Source of the DNA: Nectonema munidae
Lineage: Eukaryota; Nematomorpha; Nectonematoida; Nectonematidae
Length of the DNA: 64,000 bases
Direction of reading: 5' to 3'
Assembly (NCBI GenBank): GCA_030549495.1
Contig: JAUIRK010000875.1
Location: 523,501 to 587,500 of the forward strand
The number at the start of each line of letters is the position of its first letter. Positions within the stretch are counted from its first letter, which is position 1. The position numbers were made by a program, and so were the translations under genes. Below the pieces are notes generated by a model. That model was given only the letters and a program-made list of their open reading frames with translations, was not told the origin of the DNA and did not search any database. Shown here in pieces: positions 54,750-64,000 of the stretch.

Positions 54750-55204
54750 GTTACAGTTTTCAAAGATCTTGACATTTTTATTTGGCCTGGTTTCTTGGTA
54801 ATTGTTTTTATCTTTGGGAGTTCCATATGTATATCAAAAGATATCGAAATCTTCGATGTTTCATCCAAACTTAAAACAAAAAATATTAATATTATCAATT
54901 TTAGGTTTTTCCTTATATATTTTCTTTGAAAACCTTTTATATAAATAATACTCTCCGGTTAAATTAGTGTCTTAAAAAAGTATACTTTCTAAATGAAGCA
55001 TTTTTATAATTTCTAAAATATTTTTCTGCTAAAGACGTGATTTTTAGAAAGCAAATGATTTTTAAAAAGCAAAATGAGAAAAACCGAAAAGAGATTTTAA
55101 GCAAGAGAAATGAGAGGAAAAACAATCAAAGCGAGAAATCAAAAGCGTTAGAAAAATAATTTAAAATATGCATTATTAATATGAGAACTAAGAAAATACG
55201 ACAT
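54750..55204. other. AT-rich intergenic DNA
   Basis: No feature recognised. Confidence 0.35.
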
Positions 55205-56100
55205 TTAAATAATTAAATACAACTTTTGTTTTGTAGATCTAAAAGTAGTCGTTCTTGAACTCCTTATTCTACTTCTCTGTCCTGGCTTTTTGGCTCTACA
55301 TTTTGGAAGTATATATTTTTTATCCGAAGAAATGATAAAATCGTTCAGTTTTGACGTTTCTAAAATTTTATCAATAAATGTTTTTTTATCAGAGTTTGTT
55401 TCATTGAATTCGTTGCATAAACGAAAATTATCAAAATTTTCTGATAATAAATATTCACTTTCACCAGTGACAGCAGAATTTAAGCATGAATTATAAAAAT
55501 GTTCGACCATTTATACTTGATAAAAGAATTAACAACTGTGTCTAAATCACAGACTTTATTGAAATTTTGATTGAAATAATTTTTGAAATTAATACCTAGC
55601 TCAATAGCGGTTAATAAACGTAACTTATTTGAGAGATTTTTATCATTTAAAAGAATTGAAAGCGAATTAAATAAACATTCTCCGTTAAGTGTCGATGTTA
55701 GAGGAAGAAAGTTTTAAAAAATAGAAAAATGGTTAAGAATATTTAGAACACTTTCATCGATAGGCGTATTATAAAAATTCTCTTCCCAAATTTTTTTTAC
55801 AGCTTTCAAAAAAGGAGTGATTTTATCAATAATAAAAGAAAATTTTGAATTTATATTAACCATATAGTTATAATAATTTTCAATTCTATTAATAGCATTC
55901 GAATATTTATATATCTTCCCATCATATAAACAAATTAAACAAACAAAAAAGTGTAAATTAGAAAGAAAAAAAGCCTGCTCTTCTCGTGAAAGATTACATC
56001 TTAAATGAAAATTGTTGGAGCATTCTTTACACTGCAGCTTCATTTCTTCGTCCCATACCCGACAGAAAAAACATACAACTCGTGGAAACTTTATCCTAAA
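55205..56100 (-). pseudogene. Degraded ORF with PHD-like finger and OTU-like cysteine protease start
   Basis: On the minus strand the order is as follows. A PHD-type finger lies at 56097-55920 (VCFFCRVWDEE, LQCKECSNNFHLRC, FFVCLICLY). A helical linker follows. Then comes, near 55690-55500, LNGECLFNSLSILL followed by RLLTAIELG. The last piece at 55510-55205 is basic at its end (CRAKKPGQRSRIRSSR). The GECLFNSLS block resembles the catalytic cysteine region of OTU-type proteases in repeated, transposon-associated invertebrate proteins. The cluster is not in one frame, so it looks decayed. A host gene with introns cannot be ruled out. Confidence 0.5.
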
Positions 56101-56159
56101 ATTGTAAAAAATAAGTCTAGAGAAAAGTTTGTAAAATAAAAAAAAAATTAAAAAATTAA

Positions 56160-56600
56160 AAAATATTTAATATGAACTTATAAAAAAGAATTAAAGAAAA
56201 ATTTTTAATTTCTTACAGATAAAGCAAAGATCCGCCTTGAAAAAGTTTAATATAATAGGGGATGATAAAAAAGTTTACAGAAAATTAAAGATTGACCTTC
56301 AAAAAAAGTTGAATGAACTTATGAAAAAAAATAAGTAAAAAGTAAAGTTTATTACAGCGAGAGCAAATGTCAACCTTAAATATAAATTAAGTAAAAATAT
56401 TAATCTTACAGATAAAACAAAGATCAGCCTTAAAAAAAGTTAAATATAATAGAGGATGAACTTATAAAATAAATTAAGTAAAAATATTAAGGCCAACCTT
56501 CAAAAAAATTATAATAAGCGATGAACTTATAAAAACAATTAAATAAATAAGTTAAGTTTCTTACAGAAAAAGCAGAAAAAAACTATAAAAAAAATTTGAA
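56160..56600. repeat. Degenerate tandem repeat, period about 100-130 bp
   Basis: The motifs TTTCTTACAGATAAAGC, AAGATCAGCCTT and GGATGAACTTATAAA recur four times with drift. The repeat lies immediately 5' of the PHD/OTU-like cluster. The recurrent TTACAG looks like a splice acceptor, but no in-frame exon series could be built. Confidence 0.55.
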
Positions 56601-58879
56601 ACAATAGAAAACTCGAGAAAAAAAAATTGTTGTATATTTTAGAAGCAAAAATAATAAAAGAATTCGCCATTTTTAAAAATCAAAAAAAATGGCCATCGAA
56701 TTTGCAGCTTATTTTACCCTTAAAATGGCTCCCAAAATTTTTAGAGAAATTTGAGAGGCTATCATATAAATTCTAGCCAACAGATTTAATTGAAACTTTG
56801 AATATATTTATTCTATATTATATTTAGTTAATATGCAAAATTTAAATTAAATTCTCAAATTATTTACAAAGTTATTTAACTTTATATTTGCAGCTTTTTT
56901 TGCAGCTTATTTTACACAGACCGATTTCAAAGTTAAGTGTTTTGAAATTTTATGTAGAATTTTTGAAATGTTGCTTTCAATATGTATGTAAAATATTTTT
57001 TGAAAATTTTTATTTTAAGTATGTTTTTTGATTTATACATTTAAATATATAATAAGGTCTGGCAAGTTGTCTCCTCGGATATGTTGCCTGACTTCTGATA
57101 TATATATCTCATACTTTTAATTTATATCATATATCATTTAAAGTTAATGTTTATTAGTTGGTTATTTTTTTTCGTTCTTGTAAATTATTATGTTTTTCTT
57201 TCTCTCTCTCTCTCTCTCTATGTTTTTTTCATGTCTATCCATCTGGGTATGAAGAAATCACGATAAGGCAACGAAGCTTCCTTCCCAATGGCAGGCGATA
57301 TTAAAATATTTTATTTTGATTTATTTCAACTGATATTATGTTTTTTTCCTTTAATAAATTACTTCTTATATCTTTATATAAAATCTTTTTATTAAAAAGA
57401 TAACTTTATAATTTCCAGTTTAATGCAAAATTTGTTGAAGAGGATGTGGGAGTCGTGTCCTTAAAACGCATACATTGTCTATCTGTATTGAAAATATTTT
57501 ATAATATTTATTTTTAAATTATTTAAAATTTTACTGTTTTTTTGGACGGACTTTTCAATGTCTTTAATTTTATTTATTTTTAATTCAAAAAATCTAAAAT
57601 TTTAGGATTTTTTTTTGAAAAGGATGACATTTGCTTTCTAAACAATTTCTATCAATAATTATATAAATTTCAAGTTTTAACAAATTTCAAGTTTTAACAA
57701 ACTAGTTTTTAATCTTAATTTTTTGAAAATAAAACGACATGATTTTTTCTATTTATTTTAAAAGTCGAAAGAATTACTATTACCTTTGTTTTATGTTTTC
57801 TTTTAAAAAAAATTTGCCCTTTGTAAAAAATATCCTGGGTATGCCACTTTGACAAATACATTTCAACACTATTTTGAACGATAAAATTTCGCTTTTTAAT
57901 TTTCAATTAAAAAACTTTTTCGATCTTCTTTATTTCTTGCGCTATGAATGCCATTATTTGCATAATTCCTTAGCATTAGTTTGGTTGGAGTATATATACA
58001 GAAAAACAATAAAACACTTTAATTTTTATGGACTGAATTTTATTTAGAAGGAATTCATCTATTTGTATGTATGGTCTCTTTTCCATAAATATATAGTAGA
58101 TATTTATTGTAAAATAGAATATCTTACACTCATTTTTTTTAAAATAACCATGAAGAGCTGAGATACTTCAGGCGTTGAGAGAAGGCATCCCGGAAATTTA
58201 TTTTAGCTATACCAGGATTTCATAGCCAATTTTAAAATCGTAGAGAGACCTCTTATTTATTACATTTACCACAAATCCCAATTGGGTAAATAACCTATTT
58301 TCTTTTGAACGAGCTGATATTGGAATTAGTTTTTTGTTTAAAATTAAAGTCCCTTTGGAAGAAGTTTTCATCATAGAGTTTCAATGAAATTCATTTCTCT
58401 TTCCTCATATTTTACTTATTCTTAGCGAACTGAAGAAAAAGTAAATACGGCTCACCCAAAATCTTAAACATCTGTTATTGTCAATGCTGTGTTTGAAATA
58501 TTGAATCTGTTTGTATGTTAGAGGGCAAATATAAAAATATTGTAGAAGTTTTATCCCGAACACCATACTATAAGCTAACAATTATCGCCTTTTTTCAAGA
58601 CTAGATAATGGTAAATTTGTTTTAATCAAGCATAAAAAAATTAATAACATAGATTATACCATATGACCTTTTTTATTACTTGGGTTGTCGAATTCATATC
58701 AATGTTGACTGTAGAGGTATGTTTTACAATTTCAGCTGTAAAATATATCTATACGCATGTATATAAGGGATCATATCGGGACGAAATTTACTTTTAATTA
58801 AAATTAAAGAAGTGTTTCATGAGAAAAAAAAACATCCTAACTATTGAAAGAATAAAGTTTATCGATCCTAATTCACGGG
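56601..58879. other. AT-rich intergenic DNA with a (CT)n microsatellite
   Basis: A (TC)n run lies at 57199-57219. Otherwise there are no recognised genes. The 63-codon frame at 57715-57906 (minus) has no motif. Confidence 0.4.
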
Positions 58880-59180
58880 ATATCTATTTTTTTCGCAGTA
58901 ATATCTGGACTGTTACTAAAAGGAGGTAAGACTGCTCATTCAAGATTCCCTATTACTATTTCATGCCATGAAAATTCCCCTTTTCTCTTTCTTCAAGCAA
59001 AGTGTCATCAAAAAGCTCTTTGAAAAAACTGATCTTTTCATTTGGGATAAAGCTTCAATGGTGTCAAGCATTGAATGCGTTGAGAAGACATTTAGGAATC
59101 TTATAAACAATTATTCCCCTTTTTTGCATGAAAAATGTACTTGGTGCGAGTTTTCAGACAAGTTCTTCCAGTTCTAACAA
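58880..59180 (+). pseudogene. PIF1-type helicase fragment, probably from a Helitron
   Basis: The + strand reads FAVISGLLLKGGKTAHSRF, then after a frame change TDLFIWDKASMVSSIECVEKTFRNL. The pattern (S-G-x-A/L-L-L-x-G-G-x-T-A-H-S-x-F, then IWDEAPM) is that of the PIF1-like helicase of animal Helitrons, between Walker A and Walker B. Here the DEA of Walker B reads DKA, so the catalytic glutamate is changed. The fragment has at least one frameshift (around 59010) and ends at a stop at 59175. A host PIF1 is unlikely because the surrounding helicase is missing. Confidence 0.6.
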
Positions 59181-59749
59181 AAAGGTAATAATGCGTATGT
59201 TTATAAAAGTTTGTAATAACCTCTTTGCGTGATATTAAATATGAAGGTTTAAACTTTTATATGGTAATATATCGAATTATGTCCTTTAATTTCAGTGTTG
59301 GTATTAAATCAATGTTAGAGAAGTCGGAATTAGTATTTTTAGAGATTTTGTTATCAGAAAAATATTTTATTGAGAAATTGAAACGTTTTTTTTTGTTGCT
59401 TCCAGCAACTCAAAAGAAGTCTATCATACGTTGTCAAGAATTTTTGGGTTTTTATTTGTTTGTATTAGATCTTTATCTGTTTTAAGGTTTAGTTTTATGT
59501 TGTTTTCTTGTGTAAATAGAGTTGATTGTGTTTTGGTAGTGTTGATTACTAAACTATTCTCTTTTCAAAACTAAGCACATATGAAAAGTTCCTGTTGGTT
59601 TATGAAAAGTTCTTGTTGGTTTACCCTATTTGTGACGGGCTATTTTATTTCCTCAGTGACCTCGGTAAGTGGGTAGTTTTTTGCCCTATCTTTTTTCCTT
59701 AAAATATTAAATATTTTTACAAAATTCTCGCGTGAACCCACTAAATAAT
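59181..59749. other. AT-rich intergenic DNA
   Basis: A frame at 59225-59485 follows the helicase fragment but shows no recognisable motif. Nothing else is supported. Confidence 0.3.
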
Positions 59750-60760
59750 AATGATTGCAAATCTGATGGTTACATTTATTTTTCATGAAAATCAATCAAA
59801 CCTATCAAAATATCAATCAATGCTAAATATATAAACTTCAAAATATAGTATTCCACATTTTTTTGTCTTAATTTATTTAATATGCTAAATTTTGGGATTA
59901 ATTCACCCAAAATATTTCACCTGTTAGTAAATTAACTTTCACATGTGACTTATCGCCAAAGACTTTTTCTCATTATTTTAAAATAAACTTATCCATACAC
60001 AAATTGAACATGCTCAATTTCATTCAGAAAATAGTTTTGTCACTATAGTTTTAAATTACGGTTACTGTTTAACAGTGCCTGCGCAAAGCAAAAATTTTAG
60101 GGGGAGGGGAGGGGGGCTTCATTGGGGCGCTAATTTTTGAACTATCAGATTAATCTGCTTCAAGGCGAAAAGAAAACATGATGTATTTGTCAAGCCATAT
60201 TATCTATACAGATATGTGAGAGCAGTGGATAAAATAATTTTCTTTCTTGATATAATAATGATTTTATCCATCTCATAATAAAAGCTCCAAAAATTTAAGT
60301 TTATAAATTTTTATTTCTCATGAAATTTTTTAATAATAACCCTATTGGTGTGTTATATATTTTATAATATATTTAATGATAAATTAAAAAACACCCTTTT
60401 CAGAGATTTATTTAACTCAGAATTTAAACTTTTCAGATCTTTTATATTGAAGAGAATCTCTTTGTTGATCTTGACTTATTTAAATCAATATCATGTGTTG
60501 TGGTATCAAGTGATATGAACAGATATCACTCAGGATATTTCCTAATCAATCCTTTTTCAAAATTTGTGTTCTTCATGCAATCATTCATAATCTTCTTTTT
60601 TTAATTTTAAAGAGTTTTCCACCTCTATCATCTAAAAGGCTCTCTCTCTCATAACGAAAAAAATGGGTTAAATTCGATTTCCATTTATAATTTTTTTTCG
60701 TGAATAGCCTTCACCTAATGAAATGAATAGTCTTCACATAATGGTACCTGACATAGTTAT
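59750..60760 (+). repeat. Family C repeat, copy 3, decayed
   Basis: It contains CATGAAAATCAATCAAACC, AATTCACCCAAAATATTTCA and GAGTTTTCCACCTCTATCATC in the order seen in copies 1 and 2. Only about one tandem unit is recognisable and the right part is more diverged. A foreign G-rich block (60075-60125, GGGGGAGGGGAGGGGGGC) interrupts it and looks like another transposon end. Confidence 0.6.
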
Positions 60761-61147
60761 GGTAACCCTTACTGTTTGAAAATTTTCACAATACTTTTTT
60801 AGTGAATTGATGATTAAAATATTAACTAATATTTAAAGATTTTTGATTCACAAGGAATGAGCTTCCTCACGGTCAATATGTTTTTTCAAAATGTCAATAC
60901 TAGATTTTTACACCAGAATACCGGTATACTCTAAACAGCCTGAAATCAAACAGTTAGAAACACTCCTTTACAGATACGCAAAGCTAAAGAAAAATCGAGA
61001 AAGAATGATAGGCAACACGCAAATGGAGCATCATTTACTGGCCAGCTGGATGATCTGATTAATATTTTACACCAAATGCCCCTAATAAAATTAAGATTCT
61101 AGAAGATAAAGATTTTATACTTGTTCAGCTAGAAAAATATCGTCTCT

Positions 61148-61830
61148 ACTAATGGATCAGTTTTTTTAACGTGGTCCATGTTGGCCCCCTTATGGTCCAC
61201 AATATTTTTAGAAGACTCCATATAAAAATATTTCAAATTTAGGGTCCTCAAATTTTCTAAAGGCTCGATATTAAAAACAAAATTTATTTTTGTGGAGAAA
61301 AAGTTATGAAACTGGAAAAAAAATTATGATAAGGAGCTCAGTTATATGTGATTGCTTTCCTATCTTCATATTTTGTTGTATCAGGTTTGATACTAAACGT
61401 GATTAAAATATAATTTATTTTTAATTTCTTTATCTGCATTCAAAAAATTGAAACTTACTAAATGTTATCGGTAGAGAAGATTTAAGAATGCCCTTGACTT
61501 CATTGGAACCTGAGGACATATCAAATTTAGCCTGAAAGCATCATGTTCAATTCTCTCACTAAACAACATATTTTTTTCGAATAAAATTTTTCACATTTGT
61601 GACTTTTTTTATAAAAAAAATAATATTTTTTTATTTTTTTAAAAGTTTATACTATAAAATTAATTAAAGTAAACAATTAAAAATTGTGAATAAGAACTGC
61701 TTACTTATTCTTATATTTTTGATAAATAAAATCACTTGAAAAATACAATTGGTAGCAATAAAAAAGGAGAGATCCACAAAAATGTTCTTTTTAAAAGGAC
61801 TCCATTAGAGAAAAAGGTTGAACATCACTG
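61148..61830. mobile_element. Possible non-autonomous hAT-like element
   Basis: The left end CAGTTTTTTTAACGTGGTCC and the reverse complement of the right end (CAGTGATGTTCAACC) both start CAG and share an (A)AC(C/G) block. Similar CTAATG sequences lie on both sides. The terminal repeats are weak and no exact 8-bp duplication was found. No coding sequence is present. Confidence 0.3.
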
Positions 61831-62673
61831 ATCTAATGATAAATGGCTAAAGAAAAAAAGGGAGAAATCCTTTTATTTAAGAAAAAAGGAGAGAAATCAG
61901 AGGATTGAGTTTAATTTAGATTGATGCAGTCTTCTGAAGGCAAAACTTCAGATGTCAAAAAGATTTTTGGAGTAGATCATCCTTATCAATCACAAATCCA
62001 CTGCTGCAACAGTCAAAAGTCTCAAAGCAGTGAATGATAGTGCTGAGAAATGTTCAGCATACCTATATTTATCAGTGTATGTGATTTGATATATTTTTAG
62101 AGGAAACAATTTGTTCACTTTTTTAAAGAAAATTTACTCTGTGTAAATTTAAAATCTTTTGTCAAGATTTTTTTAAAGAGAAAAGATATTTATATAGACA
62201 TTTGTGTAAAAATGATTTCCTTTTCTTATAGTGTTGCTACAATTATTATTATTTGTAATAATCTTCTGTTTTGGAATAGTTATGTTTGCTCATCAAGTTT
62301 GACTAGAAATTATAACCTTAACAAAGTTTGAATAAAAATATAATTACACGATTATATTTTGTATGTGGGTGCGCAAGGGCCTGCGTACCGGCGCAGAACC
62401 CAATCGCAAGTGTATTACCTCTTATATTCTATTCCTATTTAGGTTAATGTTAATTTTTTTATAACTCCGTGCAAAAGTTTCTATTGGATGCAAATGCTTC
62501 CTTTCAATGCAATTAAATTCCCACTTTCATCTGCGTTTTTAAAGCGTGGCTTCTGTCAAATTGCGAAAACACAAGTTAATTCTTTGGTTGTGAAAGGTAA
62601 CTAACTAATTAACTATACATTTTAACGATAACAATTGACGATGTTCATATATTTTTAAAGAAAATATATTCTA

Positions 62674-62877
62674 TTATCGTTTTTTACGTAGAAAAAGCAC
62701 CCATACAATTGAGCCCAAGACTATTATTAAGCTAATGATAATTGGCCTCAAAGAGATATTATTTTTAAGTACACAGGTAAAATGAACTCCATGAATTTTC
62801 TCCCTTTGAGGACTAGTTTGAGGCCACCAGTGTCCATTTAAATGAAAATTGTCTGCTTTAAATTTATAAAATTGCAT
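62674..62877 (-). CDS. Hypothetical 67-residue protein with a C-terminal membrane anchor
   Basis: The frame starts at 62877 (MQFYKFKADNFHLNGHWW) and ends in a clear hydrophobic segment (IIISLIIVLGSIVWVLFL) followed by RKKR. That resembles a tail-anchored membrane protein of the ER or outer mitochondrial membrane. The N-terminal part is polar, with HWWPQTSPQREKIHG. It could also be the last exon of a larger single-pass protein. I do not recognise the family. It has no obvious neighbour relations. Confidence 0.33.
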   Translation of the reverse strand: MQFYKFKADNFHLNGHWWPQTSPQREKIHGVHFTCVLKNNISLRPIIISLIIVLGSIVWVLFLRKKR

Positions 62878-63065
62878 TGAAAAAATAGACGATTAGTTTT
62901 GGCGGTTTTTCTTTTCCTTAGCGCTATTTTGTGAGTGTGCCCCGAATATAATTTGCTGTGGGTATGCTTTCTGCGGTAGTTTTATATCAAATTGCTTAAA
63001 AGTCGCTTACTTTTTGTGGGGTAATAAAATGTATTGGTGTTTCATTCATTTTTACACTTCTCAAA

Positions 63066-63130
63066 CAGGGGCGCACATCCTCAAAATTATTGGGGGGGGG
63101 GGGGCGAAATTTTTTTCTTACAATTTTCAA
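63066..63130 (+). repeat. Short dispersed repeat beginning CAGGGGCGCACATC, copy 3
   Basis: It matches the copies at 7296 and 8065 over CAGGGGCGCACATC and AAAATTATTGGGG. Here it is followed by a run of about 12 G and then CGAAATTTTTTTC. Confidence 0.5.
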
Positions 63131-63307
63131 AATTAGTGGTTTGGAAATACCACGGGAGACCAAATATTCAAGCAATCCTTTAAAATATAGTGTATTCAGC
63201 CCATACCTAAATTTATAAGACTACTTTATATTTTTTTTACAAAATTGTTGAATTTAAATACTTTACTTCCAGCGAAAATATTTTAATTAAATTTGCATAT
63301 CGAATAT

Positions 63308-63916
63308 GGTGCGCAGAAAAAATGCCTTCAATTAAAAAGTAGGAAAAAATGCCCCAATTTAAAATTAGGAAAAAATGCCCCTTGTTAAAATGCCCTAATT
63401 TAAAATTCAAAAAATTATTAATTAAAATTAAAAAAAAATTTTTTTTTAAAAAGATATGTCAAATAAAGATTTTTTGTAAAAAAAAAGGTTAATTTTTCAT
63501 CTAAAACATTTAAAATTTAATTAAAGTAAACTAAAAAACTCAGCATACGACAATTTTTTAAATATAAAAAATTTTTTTATAAAACAGCAAATATTTTTGG
63601 ACTTTGTGTGTATCAGAACACTTTCTAAATATAATTTGTATTTTAACTGATTTTAAGAACACATTCCCACAAATCTGCACCTTTGCTATTGTTTTCAAGA
63701 ACTTTATAAAAAAAAAGATTAAGAAATTTTAGAAATTTAGCCTTTCAAAACGGTACCAAATAAAAATATTTATATAATTAAAAAAAATCCTGAAAATCAA
63801 AAATTAGGGGGGCATTTTTTCCTACTTTTTAATTGGTGGCATTTATTTCGGGGGCATTTTTTCTGGAGGCATTTTTTCCGGGGGCATTTTTTCTGGGGGC
63901 ATTTTTACCTACAACC
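63308..63916. mobile_element. Mutator-like non-autonomous element with 9-bp target duplication
   Basis: The direct repeat ATCGAATAT at 63299-63307 and 63917-63925 brackets the unit. Its ends are GGTGCGCAGAAAAAATGCC and, in reverse complement, GGTTGTAGGTAAAAATGCC. Longer inverted segments follow inside (CAATTAAAAAGTAGGAAAA). The block GGGGGCATTTTTT is repeated four to five times near the right end and in inverted form near the left. A 9-bp duplication and G-start ends are typical of Mutator-like elements. There is no coding capacity. Confidence 0.7.
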
Positions 63917-64000
63917 ATCGAATATACACTAGTTTAAAAAATCCAAAAATGTTAGGGAGTGGAATAGGCTTTTCATTTGAAAAATGAAGTAGTGTACCAG

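Noticed and set aside
1-64000. CRISPR arrays, bacterial operons, rRNA genes
   Set aside because: No regularly spaced short repeats of CRISPR type, no ribosome-binding-site-led gene runs and no rRNA core motifs were seen; the window is eukaryotic.

Overview
The window looks like nuclear DNA from an AT-rich (roughly 70-75% A+T), transposon-laden invertebrate. Evidence is spliceosomal introns, AATAAA signals, animal genes (SMARCE1, ABCB7, NUDT2), tRNA-derived SINEs, several non-LTR retrotransposons, hAT, Helitron and piggyBac-like relics and many MITEs. A parasitic or free-living crustacean, a hemipteran or a flatworm would all fit; I cannot name the species from sequence alone.

Host genes. ABCB7 (mitochondrial ABC exporter of the iron-sulfur pathway) is an uninterrupted frame at 2716-4740. 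SMARCE1/BAF57 (HMG-box subunit of the SWI/SNF chromatin remodeller) is spread over at least nine + strand exons from 10916 to 22743. I assembled it exon by exon from splice sites, phase and family similarity; its first exon(s) lie upstream and were not found. NUDT2 (diadenosine tetraphosphatase) is a single frame at 35595-36023. The most unusual candidate is a small gene at 45865-46807. It appears to encode a CCHC zinc knuckle followed by five consecutive 15-nt microexons in an A-B-A-B-A array, all in the same phase.

Mobile DNA by region. 1-1.5 kb: a LINE running off the left edge. 4.9-12.5 kb: SINEs, TTAA- and TA-flanked MITEs and a piggyBac-like relic. 17.75-20.34 kb: a hAT element with a perfect 8-bp target duplication in a SMARCE1 intron, itself carrying a SINE. 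23.9-25.1, 36.7-40.0 and 59.8-60.8 kb: three copies of an unclassified long repeat, two of them with a four-unit ~146-bp array. 25.7-26.7 and 58.9-59.2 kb: Helitron fragments. 28.2-30.4 kb: an internally deleted hAT with a LINE tail inside. 31.6-34.9 kb: a second-type hAT with an 8-bp duplication. 36.9-39.0 kb: a hAT inserted in the long repeat. 40.4-43.6 kb: a Ty3/gypsy-like fossil abutting an I-superfamily LINE. 50.3-54.75 kb: a LINE with both ORFs open. 55.2-56.1 kb: a degraded PHD/OTU-like ORF cluster. 63.3-63.9 kb: a Mutator-like non-autonomous element with a 9-bp duplication.

The host genes do not form a functional cluster; they are separated by layered transposon insertions whose nesting gives a relative chronology. 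All calls come from reading motifs by eye. No database search or transcript data was available.
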